A stretch of 64,000 nt of DNA, from the NCBI GenBank assembly GCA_024281675.1, contig JAMXAG010000009.1, positions 31,007 to 95,006 on the forward strand. The letters run 5' to 3'. Both the position numbers and the translations under genes were made by a program. This stretch comes from Nitrosomonas sp. GTDB taxonomy: Bacteria > Pseudomonadota > Gammaproteobacteria > Burkholderiales > Nitrosomonadaceae. Shown here piece after piece: positions 38,104-46,659 of the stretch. How positions within the stretch are numbered: position 1 is the stretch's first letter; every line of letters starts with the position of its first letter. The notes beneath the pieces were generated by a model, which did not search any database, had not been told where the DNA came from, and saw only the letters and a program-made list of their open reading frames with translations.

Positions 38104-39501
38104 ATGGAAAATAAACCAATTCCCAAACAAAAGCTTCCACTGATAGGCCATGCATTCATGTGCCTGGTTGGGGTATTTCTATTAATTTTTTTGGGCTTGT
38201 TTGTCTATGACATTAACCTTCATATCACCATTTTCCTGGCAATAATTTGGGCATGCGGGCAAGCACGCTGGATTGGTTATTCATTTGATGAAATCCGGTT
38301 AATGATGAATGACGGTATCGCTAAAGCGCTGCCGGCTATTTATATTTTTCTGCTGATTGGTATGGTCATTGCCAGTTTTATGCAAAGTGGCACGATCGCT
38401 AGTTTGTTGTACCACGGCATCGATTTGCTGAGCCCATCTTGGTTTCTGGCTACAGGGTTAATCCTTTGCAGCTTTATGTCAGTTGCAACAGGCACATCTT
38501 GGGGGACTGTTGGCACGATAGGGGTTGTGTTAGTCGGTATCGGTGAAGCAATGGCGATTCCTTTACCACTGGTTGTGGGAATGATCGTCTCGGGTGCGAC
38601 TTTTGGCGATAAACTATCGCCTATTTCAGATACTACTAATCTCGCTGCGATGAGTGCGGGAACTAATCTATATCGCCATATAGGCGCGATGCTCTATACC
38701 ACGATTCCAACTTTTATCATCGTGCTCACGATCTTCACTGCTTGGGGGATGCAATATGAGGATCACGCGTTACCGGCTGATCAAATCGGCGCCATTCGCA
38801 ATGCTTTGCTGAGTGCCTATCGCTTGGATTTATGGATCACGATCTTGCCGCTGCTGTTGATGTTTGCTTTGAGCATCAAACGTTATAGCGCTGAGGTGAG
38901 TATGCTATGTGGTGTGGCAACTGCGGTTCTGATTGCGGTCAGTTATCAAGAAAAAAATCCGATCGATGTGATGAATGCATTGTGGTTGAATTCACCCGGA
39001 CAAACCGGCATTGAAAGCATCGATGCGTTATTGGGGCGCGGTGGTATTTATAGCATGGCTTGGACGTTATTGCTATCGATGATGGCATTGGCTTTGGGGG
39101 GAGTTTTGCATCATGCGGGTTTTTTGGCAGTATTGGTCAAGGCTGTCATAAAACATATCCAAAGAACCGGCACATTGGTTGCTACGACGATTTTATCTGG
39201 ATTGCTTGGCAATATGGCGATGGGTGAAGCTTATATTTCTATCATCCTGAATTGCCAGCTATTCAAACCCATCTATCAGCAACAAAAAATTGACCGGGCG
39301 GTATTGTCCAGATCAATAGAAGAAGGGAGCACACTAACGGCCGCACTCATTCCGTGGACCACAACGGGAACTTTCTATGCTGCAACACTGGGAGTTTCTC
39401 CACTGGATTATGCCGCTTATGCATTCCTCAATGTACTCAATCCACTGATATCAATCATTATGGTTGCGTTAGGCATCGGGTTGCTGCAGCACAAGAAGTG
39501 A
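38104..39501 (+). CDS. nhaC: Na+/H+ antiporter, NhaC family
   Basis: A 465-residue integral membrane protein with about 11-12 hydrophobic segments. Family motifs: MSVATGTSWGTVGTIGVVL, VSGATFGDKLSPISDTTNLA, LLGNMAMGEAYISIILN and LIPWTTTGTFYAATLG. NhaC carriers exchange sodium for protons, in some bacteria malate or lactate for other ions. I start at the ATG at 38104; the frame is open 18 bases further up but without ribosome site. It stands alone between the dead msrB and an IS element. Confidence 0.9.
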   Translation: MENKPIPKQKLPLIGHAFMCLVGVFLLIFLGLFVYDINLHITIFLAIIWACGQARWIGYSFDEIRLMMNDGIAKALPAIYIFLLIGMVIASFMQSGTIASLLYHGIDLLSPSWFLATGLILCSFMSVATGTSWGTVGTIGVVLVGIGEAMAIPLPLVVGMIVSGATFGDKLSPISDTTNLAAMSAGTNLYRHIGAMLYTTIPTFIIVLTIFTAWGMQYEDHALPADQIGAIRNALLSAYRLDLWITILPLLLMFALSIKRYSAEVSMLCGVATAVLIAVSYQEKNPIDVMNALWLNSPGQTGIESIDALLGRGGIYSMAWTLLLSMMALALGGVLHHAGFLAVLVKAVIKHIQRTGTLVATTILSGLLGNMAMGEAYISIILNCQLFKPIYQQQKIDRAVLSRSIEEGSTLTAALIPWTTTGTFYAATLGVSPLDYAAYAFLNVLNPLISIIMVALGIGLLQHKK

Positions 39502-39583
39502 CGACTGACTGTGTCAAATCTTACAACACAGGGTATTTCAATAGTTAAAATCATAATTTTTTTTGGGGCTGTAGTAGATTAGG

Positions 39584-40287
39584 TTAAATTTGAGTCCAAT
39601 TTTTCAATATTTTCAACTGTTGTTTAGGTGTTCCATAATTGAATCTAAATTCACATTCTTTGAGAAACAATGGAAATGATTCTTTGAGGATTCCATTGTA
39701 TTTTCTTAAGACTCGTTTAGCCTGATTCCAAAAGTTTTCAATACCATTAATGTGATTCTTACCCTGCGCAAATAGCGTAGAGTGATTGATTCGTTCATGA
39801 TAGAAGTGGCTCACATCAAGTGCATTGTAACTACGATAACAGTCTGTATAAACTATGCTGTCTGGCGCGATTTTTCTCGTTATCAAAGGCATTAACGTTT
39901 CCGACTTCGTATCTCCTACAACCTTGGTGTAGACTTTGCCGCCTCGCTTCAATATGCCAAATACAGCAACTTTACCTGCAGCACCGCGACCAGGTTTACC
40001 TTTACGAACACCACCAAAATAGCTTTCATCCAATTCAACTACACCATACCTTTACGAACACCACCAAAATAGCTTTCATCCAATTCAACTACACCACCAA
40101 AGATTTCATGAGATTCTTGTTCCAGATGGTACGCAATAACTTCCCGTATTTTGCGATAAAACAGCGCTGCACTATTAGGCTGAATCCCCAATATATCTGC
40201 TGCTGATCTCGCTGTAACTTCCAGCACAAAAAATTCCAGTAACCTTAACTGTATTTTCTTCAATAATCTACAATGACTTATCTTCAT
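39584..40287 (-). pseudogene. IS1595-family transposase broken by a 50-bp tandem duplication
   Basis: The N-terminal frame (40287-40039, 82 aa) has the helix-turn-helix TARSAADILGIQPNSAALFY and reaches VELDESYFGGVRKG before a stop. The C-terminal frame (40033-39584) starts inside a second copy of the same DESYFGG segment and continues with VYTDCYRSYNALDV and HINGIENFWNQAKRVLRKYN. Removing one 50-bp copy restores a single 217-residue frame. The element is now probably immobile unless the duplication is lost. Confidence 0.92.
39997..40096. repeat. Perfect tandem duplication of 50 bp inside the transposase
   Basis: Bases 39997-40046 and 40047-40096 are identical. The unit codes for the catalytic VELDESYFGGVRKG segment. 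Fifty is not a multiple of three, so the duplication shifts the frame. Confidence 0.95.
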
Positions 40288-40581
40288 TTGATTAGCCTAA
40301 CATCTAAGCTAATCTACTACAGCCCCTTTTTTTAAATTACTATACTGTCTATGATTGTTCTTGTTTCTTTTGTCTTTTGGTATCCTTGCTTCTCAAAACG
40401 AATCACCATCATTTTAAAGAAACATCGAATACACTTCTAATATAAAAAAAATCAGTGTTATATTATGTAATCTCATGCATTTTGTTGGATCATTGCAGGA
40501 GTAGACATAATTCTTTATCAACAGTAACAATATAGTCTTTTTAGAAAGAATAGAGTTCCTGAAATTCCGTGGATTTATATT

Positions 40582-41838
40582 TTGGAAACGAACATAACAA
40601 AAAGTAAAAATAACGTAACCTTTCCAACATTTATCGTAGATCCAAGTCGTAGTGCACCTTGGATATTCGCATTTATTATTTGGTTAACAGTCTCAGTATT
40701 TTTTTTAACACCACTGTGGTTTGAACCAACGCTTGCAATTCAAAATGATAATTACTGGAATATGAGTGAATATTTCCATTCATTGGGGCCTTACCCGTTC
40801 TCACATTTCGGTCCAGGTTTTCCATTCTTGATTTATTTGCTGCGGTCGATTGGTATCGATATGCTGGGTGTCGTTATTATCCAGAAAATAGCAGTAGCAT
40901 TTACCGGGATTGCCTTGTATCATCTCGGTCGAACTATTGGACTTAAACCGATTATCTCACTCTGCGCTGCAACAGCCTTTACGGTCTTTCCTGTTGTTCA
41001 GGCCTATTCCTCTATATTCGTTACGGAAACATTTTATTTGTTGCTTTCTAGCATCGGAGTAGCCATTATTTTTCGTCAAATTAAAAAGCACTCTGATCCT
41101 TCGTTAGTTTGGTTAATTTTAGGTTATAGTGCGCTAGGTATTGCAGCACTCGTCCGTGGTAATGCCGTGATGTTACTGATTGGATGCCTAGTCATTGGAT
41201 TGTTTACTACATTACCCAGGCATAAGATTCTCATAGCAGGAATTATTGCCATAATTCCTATATTGAGTTGGTCTGCACTGAATTGGCATTGGTATGGTCA
41301 TTTTAAATTGTCCAGTTCAGGTGATGCAGCCGTTGCAACATCAATAATCGGTCCTGTCATGATTGAAAGAACTGGTATGGTGCAAAGGGCCGAACCGGAA
41401 ATATGGTTTAGCTCTGATGAATTGAAACGATATGACAATCTTTTCGAGTTGTCCAACGATGCTCGTAAAATAGCTATTGACTATGCCATGAAGCATCCGT
41501 TGCCGGTGATTGTTGGCAACGTCAAAGGGTGGTTTCATGGTTTGCTTGGTCCGGGTGAAGCTAATTTCCGGTATCTTTTTGGTTCTCCATCATCCAATAC
41601 ATATACTGTTTTATCCTTTATGGTGCGTGGCGCACTTTTAATCGGCCTTATTGGTTTCTTTGTCATTGGGGGGTATCGACAGCAAACAGCGTTTGCAGTT
41701 TTTTTGTGCGTCATGTTGGCTGCTCATTTACTTACGGCAGGGGCAGCAGGCCATTCTCGCTTTGGCTATCCAATTGATGCTTTTTCAGTTTTAGCGCTTG
41801 CTTTTTTCCTACAACATTTGTTTTATCGAAAAAGTTAG
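40582..41838 (+). CDS. Multi-pass membrane glycosyltransferase-like protein (GT39/ArnT-type fold)
   Basis: A 418-residue protein with about 10 membrane segments. The first loop has QNDNYWNMSEYFHSLGPYPF and HFGPGFPFLIYLL, matching the D-x-x-Y...GPGxP pattern of polyprenyl-phosphate-sugar glycosyltransferases (GT-C). The putative catalytic Asp is D in NDNYW. ALVRGNAVMLLIG follows. The substrate is unknown; no neighbour helps. Start is uncertain: only a TTG at 40582 precedes the conserved part, with no clear ribosome site. Confidence 0.7.
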   Translation: METNITKSKNNVTFPTFIVDPSRSAPWIFAFIIWLTVSVFFLTPLWFEPTLAIQNDNYWNMSEYFHSLGPYPFSHFGPGFPFLIYLLRSIGIDMLGVVIIQKIAVAFTGIALYHLGRTIGLKPIISLCAATAFTVFPVVQAYSSIFVTETFYLLLSSIGVAIIFRQIKKHSDPSLVWLILGYSALGIAALVRGNAVMLLIGCLVIGLFTTLPRHKILIAGIIAIIPILSWSALNWHWYGHFKLSSSGDAAVATSIIGPVMIERTGMVQRAEPEIWFSSDELKRYDNLFELSNDARKIAIDYAMKHPLPVIVGNVKGWFHGLLGPGEANFRYLFGSPSSNTYTVLSFMVRGALLIGLIGFFVIGGYRQQTAFAVFLCVMLAAHLLTAGAAGHSRFGYPIDAFSVLALAFFLQHLFYRKS

Positions 41839-42272
41839 AGTCAAATCCGGCTTGGCTCACTAACTAATCATGATGAAATCAATTAACAAGTTTCTGGTCA
41901 GTAAGCCTGAGTCATTTGGATTTGCGCAGTTACGCGAAAGATTAAACCCGTTACAGCAGCTTGGTTAAGGAAAATTTTAGCGGGCGAGTTTCCAATATTG
42001 AGGAACTAACCAAATCGATTGCATCAGCAAATCTGTTCCAAACAAATTCGGTCGATGAATCGTACTGCTACGTCTTAGTATTTTTAATCACCATTTCGAC
42101 CAGAAATATGATGCTATTTTAACATTCTCAGTTGTTATGATCATTTAGAATCAGTGTGGTTGCAATAATATCAGGTGCTTATAGATTTATCAGAATCGAC
42201 TAAGTAGTCATGAAGAAAATCTCCCTAATCAAGCAAGGTCGCTTGTAATCGTCTAGTAATACTGTGGCTTCA
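41839..42272. other. Intergenic region with a possible decayed short gene
   Basis: About 430 bp. A 33-codon plus-strand frame from 41870 (INKFLVSKPESFGFAQLRER) ends in TAA; a neighbouring frame then continues with ENFSGRVSNIEELTKSIASA for about 65 codons. Together they look like one gene broken by a frameshift. I do not recognise the family, and there is no ribosome site. Confidence 0.35.
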
Positions 42273-43055
42273 TCACATTTTTATCTTCCATAAATAGAGC
42301 GTCGAATTGGAAAAATCATTCAGCTCTATGATTTCATCAGGAGCTACACCAGGAATTTGAAATGTATTACTGATCAATAAGCTGCCTGGGCGCATTTCCT
42401 TGCGTGCTTTGTGCCAGAGTGTTTCCATGGGTACAGGCGATAAATAGGCATATACCACATCATATTGAGAGAAATCTTGTTGCCAGAAATCGCCCCAGGA
42501 AATTTTGCAGGATGATGACGCAAAAATATTCCGTAGTTTACTAATCAAAAATGGTATAGGAGCGGCTTCAATGCCATAAAATAAACCATTTTTGTGGGCT
42601 TTTGCTAATCGACTGATCAATCCACCGCAACCACTACCCAGATCAAGAAACGAAAAGTGTTTGCGTTTGGGCAACCTTGATTTTAAGACTTTATTAACTT
42701 GTTGGCTGGAGAGATACAACGGTACACGAGTTTTATAGGTTTTACCATAAACTAGCATGAGGCAAATAAAAAGAAACAGGTACCAAAGCGGTGAGATGTT
42801 GAGTGCTAACGTAATGATAACTAGCGGCATAAAGCCTAGATGAATGAGTACCCACCATTTCGGCATACATAGATGATATGCCAGGAAACCGGCTAGAAGG
42901 CTTTGCGTTATGCTCCATTCGAATACACTCAGCTCAATGAAAGATTGCGTGATCACTAGAAAGCCTATCGCCATTAGAGAAATGATTTGAATCAACAGGG
43001 CGACGACTAAAAAATGCGGGCGTTTATGAATGATTGCTGAAATCATTTTATTCAT
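42273..43055 (-). CDS. Membrane-anchored class I SAM-dependent methyltransferase
   Basis: A 260-residue protein. Three to four membrane segments fill residues 12-105. A Rossmann-type methyltransferase domain follows: FSFLDLGSGCGGLISRLAK is the SAM-binding motif I, FYGIEAAPIPF motif II, YDVVYAYLSPVPME motif IV and LISNTFQIPG motif VI. Substrate unknown; the membrane anchor suggests a lipid or quinone-type or membrane-protein target. It lies 16 bp after motB on the same strand, so it may be co-transcribed with motAB. Confidence 0.75.
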   Translation of the reverse strand: MNKMISAIIHKRPHFLVVALLIQIISLMAIGFLVITQSFIELSVFEWSITQSLLAGFLAYHLCMPKWWVLIHLGFMPLVIITLALNISPLWYLFLFICLMLVYGKTYKTRVPLYLSSQQVNKVLKSRLPKRKHFSFLDLGSGCGGLISRLAKAHKNGLFYGIEAAPIPFLISKLRNIFASSSCKISWGDFWQQDFSQYDVVYAYLSPVPMETLWHKARKEMRPGSLLISNTFQIPGVAPDEIIELNDFSNSTLYLWKIKM

Positions 43056-43071
43056 GATAATTCAGATTGAA

Positions 43072-43992
43072 TTAAGGTGTTTTTAACAATTCGATATTCG
43101 ATCGTTCTTCCATATCAACCTCAACAGCATCACCATCCATCGTGACCGCATTTACTGCTTTTTCGTTCATGACAACGATACTGATACGACGATTGATGGG
43201 ATTGAATGCATCATTTTTATCAAATAATACTGCTGATGACAAGCCAACGACCTTGAGTACTTTGTCGGTATCCATGCCGCCAGCCACAAGCTCACGCCGT
43301 GAAGTGTTAGCCCGATCTGCTGATAATTCCCAATTGCTAAAGCCTTTGTCACCAGAAGGAAAAGGTTTCGCGTCAGTGTGTCCAGAAAGACTGATTTTGT
43401 TAGGAACATCATTTAACATTTTACCGATCTCACGTAAAATGGTTTTGGTATAAGGTTGTAGCTCAGCTTTGCCGAGTGCAAACATTGGTCGATTTTGTTC
43501 ATCGACAATCTGAATTCTTAAGCCATCGGTTGTGATATCGAGTAATAGCTGGTTTTCAAATTTTTTTAGTGAAGGATTGGCTTCTATGGCTTGTTCAATT
43601 TTCTTTTTTAAACCTTCCAGTCGAATACGCTCCGCGCGTTCTCGAAGTACTTTTTTGGTTTTCTCATCAACTTTTTCCTCTTTAACAACACCTTTCAGAA
43701 CTTGACCTTCCTGACGGGTAAAGTCTTCACCGCCTCCTACAAGTATGCTGTCAGTATTGGCAACAGACGATCCCCCTGATAAAGCAACTTTAAGGGGTGT
43801 TTTAAAATATTCCGAGATACCTTCCAGTTTTGCTTTGGTGCTTGATCCTAATAGCCACATGAGTAGAAAGAACGCCATCATTGCGGTTACGAAGTCGGCA
43901 TAAGCAATTTTCCATGCACCTCCGTGGTGTCCACCCGCAACTTTCTTAATTCGTTTTATGACAATAGGTCGTTGCGCTAGATCCTCACCCAT
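43072..43992 (-). CDS. motB: Flagellar motor stator protein MotB
   Basis: A 306-residue protein. AWKIAYADFVTAMMAFFLLM is the single membrane helix with the proton-carrying Asp in YADF. A plug and linker follow, then an OmpA-like peptidoglycan-binding domain (NKISLSGHTDAKPF, NWELSADRANTSRRELVAGG, NRRISIVVM). With MotA it forms the proton-driven stator anchored to the wall. 38 bp separate it from motA. Confidence 0.95.
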   Translation of the reverse strand: MGEDLAQRPIVIKRIKKVAGGHHGGAWKIAYADFVTAMMAFFLLMWLLGSSTKAKLEGISEYFKTPLKVALSGGSSVANTDSILVGGGEDFTRQEGQVLKGVVKEEKVDEKTKKVLRERAERIRLEGLKKKIEQAIEANPSLKKFENQLLLDITTDGLRIQIVDEQNRPMFALGKAELQPYTKTILREIGKMLNDVPNKISLSGHTDAKPFPSGDKGFSNWELSADRANTSRRELVAGGMDTDKVLKVVGLSSAVLFDKNDAFNPINRRISIVVMNEKAVNAVTMDGDAVEVDMEERSNIELLKTP

Positions 43993-44030
43993 ATTACGTT
44001 CTCTTAAGTTAGGTAATTATTTAAGTAGGT

Positions 44031-44891
44031 TTATTTTGCTTTACTTTGTTTAACATGTTCTTCGAGCTCGGCAAAAGAAGGCCTTTCAGTGGTAAACAAT
44101 ACTTTTCGACCAAATTCCACAGCTAAAACAGGAGAATAGCCATTTAAATTGGCAAGCAGGGTAATTTTGATACACTCGAACATTTTGCTGGATTCGTGTA
44201 AATTATGTTCAAGCTTGCCTGATAACGGAGATACAAACCCATAAGCAAGCAGAATTCCTAAGAATGTACCGACCAGCGCTGCTGCAATCAAAATCCCTAA
44301 TTCGGCGGGTGGTAAATGAACAGATTCCATGGTATGTACCACTCCCATTACTGCTGCAACAATGCCAAATGCGGGTAATCCATCACCAAGCTTCGCGATG
44401 GTGTGTATGGGGACTTCTCCTTCCTGATGATGTGTTTCTAATTCGCTATCCATGAGATTTTCGATTTCTAATGAATTAAGGTTGCCACCAACCATTAAGC
44501 GAAGGTAGTCGGTAATGAATTCCGTGATGTGATGATCAGCCAAAATACCCGGATATTTTGTAAAGATGGGGCTATTGTTAGGATCGTCGACATCGCCCTC
44601 AATAGACATCAATCCTTCCTTACGAATCTTGCCAAGGATTTCATAGAGTAATGTCATTAATTCCATATATAGTGATTTGGTAAATTTGGAACCTTTAAAA
44701 ACAGTGGGAAGAGCTTTCAGCGTTGCCTTAAGCGCTTTGCTGGAATTACCAACCACAAACGCACCAACCGCTCCCCCGCCAATCATTAAAACTTCAACGG
44801 GTTGCCATAATGAAGCCAGATGGCCACCTGCCAAAGCAAAACCACCAAATACAGAAATGATAATGATGATGTATCCAACAATAACAAGCAT
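44031..44891 (-). CDS. motA: Flagellar motor stator protein MotA
   Basis: A 286-residue protein with four membrane helices and a large cytoplasmic loop. GGHLASLWQPVEVLMIGGGA and DGLPAFGIVAAVMGVVHTM are the family blocks; the last contains the conserved Pro of the motor. GGGAG-type ribosome site GGGAG lies 9 bases before the ATG. No other flagellar genes are in the window, as often for motAB in this group. Confidence 0.95.
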   Translation of the reverse strand: MLVIVGYIIIIISVFGGFALAGGHLASLWQPVEVLMIGGGAVGAFVVGNSSKALKATLKALPTVFKGSKFTKSLYMELMTLLYEILGKIRKEGLMSIEGDVDDPNNSPIFTKYPGILADHHITEFITDYLRLMVGGNLNSLEIENLMDSELETHHQEGEVPIHTIAKLGDGLPAFGIVAAVMGVVHTMESVHLPPAELGILIAAALVGTFLGILLAYGFVSPLSGKLEHNLHESSKMFECIKITLLANLNGYSPVLAVEFGRKVLFTTERPSFAELEEHVKQSKAK

Positions 44892-44954
44892 TGTGCTGAC
44901 TCCCAGAAAGATAACGGTGTAATCTTTGATGATCGACTCTGGATTGAGAAGGTA

Positions 44955-44984
44955 GCATATCGCTATGTTGTTTATTTTTAGAGA
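44955..44984 (-). promoter_or_regulatory. Weak sigma-28-like promoter upstream of motA
   Basis: Read on the minus strand, TAAA is followed 13 bases later by GCGATATG, compared with the flagellar consensus TAAA-N15-GCCGATAA. Spacing and -10 are imperfect. Confidence 0.25.
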
Positions 44985-45186
44985 TAAGGCTAATTTATAC
45001 CGTGATTTTCGAATTTTATATTTCTAAACAGTGCAAATTCCAGGTGAGACAAGGAATACAAGAAGAAACCAATGCTTTTAATTTTTTTGTGTGGTAGTTC
45101 ATCATTCAGTTTTTATTCATGTTGGCTAGCGTAAATTGGCGCTATCAGAAATTATTCTGAATTTATCAACTGAAAGGAGACATGCA

Positions 45187-45516
45187 ATGAAAACCACAAA
45201 AACAACGTTCGCTCGTGTCTTTGCTACGCTATTACTTGCCTTTGTTTTAGCAGCGCCTACATTAGCGCAAGCGGGTAGAGGGCATCATCATCACGGTCAT
45301 CATGAACATCATCAAGGTCATCGACATCATAGCCATCATCACGGGCACCATCATAGCCATCATTTAAATGGATATATGATGTACAACCAACCACGTATTC
45401 AATACCGTTCCTACTACCCACAACCGAGCTATAATTACTATCCAGCCCCGATTTATATTCAACCCTCAATGTTGGGTATTAGTACCGGAGGTGCGACCTT
45501 TATGATAGGTTTCTGA
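45187..45516 (+). CDS. Small exported histidine-rich protein
   Basis: A 109-residue protein. Start at the ATG at 45187, with AAAGGAG 8 bases upstream. The signal peptide (FATLLLAFVLAAPTLAQA) is cut near residue 29. Residues 33-59 hold 19 His in 27 positions with Gly, Ser, Gln and Arg between. A Tyr/Pro-rich segment (residues 63-95) and a short hydrophobic tail ending in Gly-Phe follow. His clusters of this kind bind Ni, Cu, Zn or Co; that is the likely role in the periplasm or at the cell surface, but it is not shown. A PepSY protein and a two-component system follow on the same strand. Confidence 0.82.
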   Translation: MKTTKTTFARVFATLLLAFVLAAPTLAQAGRGHHHHGHHEHHQGHRHHSHHHGHHHSHHLNGYMMYNQPRIQYRSYYPQPSYNYYPAPIYIQPSMLGISTGGATFMIGF

Positions 45517-45526
45517 GTTAACTAGA

Positions 45527-45569
45527 CAAGCTGGTAGCAAGCACTTATCCTGCTTTCGTTACCGGCTTG
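45527..45569 (+). terminator. Hairpin after the His-rich gene
   Basis: CAAGCTGGTA pairs over 10 bp (one G-T pair) with TACCGGCTTG, and AGCA/TGCT inside can extend it. Only a weak T-rich stretch follows, so termination may be partial. Confidence 0.45.
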
Positions 45570-45598
45570 GTTTCTATAATTCATATGGAATATGTGAC

Positions 45599-45898
45599 AT
45601 GAATAGATGGCAAGAAATAGTGACTATACTGATTGTTTTGATAACACCAGTTACGCAAACAATAGCCCAATCCAATCACACAATACGTTATTATCAAGCC
45701 GGAAGCGACCATACTATCGCTACAGTAGGGATTACCGAGCAAAAAGCGATTGCAATTGCTCAGCAAAATTTTAATGGACGTGTGTTGGCAATCAATCATT
45801 CCAAAAATACTTATCGGATAAAAATGCTTAGCCGAAACGGTACTGTGCATATAATTCTGATTAATGCTGTCGACGGCGCGATTATGTCGACTCATTAA
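45599..45898 (+). CDS. PepSY-domain exported protein
   Basis: A 99-residue protein with signal peptide (IVTILIVLITPVTQTIAQS). The mature part has one PepSY-like unit: ITEQKAIAIAQQNFNGRVLA, then NTYRIKMLSRNGTVHIILIN and AVDGAIM. PepSY domains occur as periplasmic inhibitors or sensors and are often encoded directly before a response regulator and kinase, as here (75 bp to the regulator). I infer that it feeds the sensor; the ligand is unknown. Confidence 0.82.
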   Translation: MNRWQEIVTILIVLITPVTQTIAQSNHTIRYYQAGSDHTIATVGITEQKAIAIAQQNFNGRVLAINHSKNTYRIKMLSRNGTVHIILINAVDGAIMSTH

Positions 45899-45972
45899 CT
45901 GAGTAATGAATAAAGTTTTTCATATGCAATTCAACGATCATTTCAATCGATACTAATTTCACGGATTAAGTT

Positions 45973-46659
45973 ATGCGTATTCTAGTCATTGAAGATGAAA
46001 TCAAACTGCAACAGCAGATTCGTCAACAACTGGAGTCGGCTGGTTATATGGTGGATACTTGCAGTGATGGTAGCGAAGGATTATTTTTTGCCAGAGAATA
46101 TCCTTTAGATGTTGCAATTATTGATATTGGCTTACCAGGTAAATCAGGATTGGAAATCATTAAAGCGTTGCGCGAACAAGGCAACTTATTACCTATTCTA
46201 ATTTTAACTGCGCGTAGCAGTTGGCAAGATAAAGTGCAGGGATTGGAAATAGGCGCTGACGATTATTTGACTAAACCGTTTCAAATGGAAGAATTGCAAG
46301 CGCGAGTGAAGGCCTTGTTGCGACGCTCGACCGGTATTCCGCATACTCAGTTGAATTGTGGTCCAATTGTTATTGATGTCGCATCGCAGTCAGTGACTGT
46401 GAATGACAAACCGATTGAACTTACATCATTTGAATATCGTATGTTGGAAGAATTGGTGCGTCATCATGGTGAAGTACTTTCTAAGCAATTACTCACAGAT
46501 TATCTTTATCCGCACGATGAAGACCGTGACAGCAATGTATTAGAAGTTATGGTCGGACGCTTGCGTCGCAAACTGGATCCGGATGGTTCGCTAAATCCGA
46601 TTGAAACACTGCGTGGCCGCGGTTATCGTTTTACTTTCGATTGTAATAAATTACGATGA
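45973..46659 (+). CDS. OmpR/PhoB-family response regulator (PmrA/QseB-like)
   Basis: A 228-residue protein. The receiver domain has ILVIEDEIKLQQQIR (acidic pair), VAIIDIGLPGKSGLEII with the phosphorylated Asp (residue about 51), LPILILTARSSWQDKV and GADDYLTKPFQ with the conserved Lys. The winged-helix DNA-binding domain has IELTSFEYRMLEELVRH and VLEVMVGRLRRKLDP, GRGYRF. It overlaps the kinase gene by 4 bp. Targets are unknown; the PepSY and His-rich genes upstream are the first candidates. Confidence 0.93.
   Translation: MRILVIEDEIKLQQQIRQQLESAGYMVDTCSDGSEGLFFAREYPLDVAIIDIGLPGKSGLEIIKALREQGNLLPILILTARSSWQDKVQGLEIGADDYLTKPFQMEELQARVKALLRRSTGIPHTQLNCGPIVIDVASQSVTVNDKPIELTSFEYRMLEELVRHHGEVLSKQLLTDYLYPHDEDRDSNVLEVMVGRLRRKLDPDGSLNPIETLRGRGYRFTFDCNKLR

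Larger units (their letters stand above)
39565..40326 (-). mobile_element. IS1595-family element, second type, disrupted
   Basis: The ends GGGGCTGTAGTAGATTAG are an exact 18-bp inverted repeat (39565-39582 and 40309-40326). The element is 762 bp including a 50-bp internal tandem duplication, so the original was 712 bp. Runs of T flank it: eight or more to the left, seven to the right, consistent with a 7-bp TTTTTTT target duplication that cannot be proven because of the low complexity. It is different from the two 726-bp copies. Confidence 0.9.

Noticed and set aside
39584-40287. Programmed ribosomal frameshift in the transposase
   Set aside because: The frame change is fully explained by a perfect 50-bp duplication; no slippery sequence is needed.
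45280-45370. CRISPR-like or microsatellite repeat
   Set aside because: The CAT/CAC repetition is due to consecutive His codons; there are no spacers of equal size. No CRISPR array was seen anywhere in the window.
45257-45469. Asp-rich 70-aa minus-strand frame
   Set aside because: It is the mirror of the His-codon repeats of the real gene, with no start signal.
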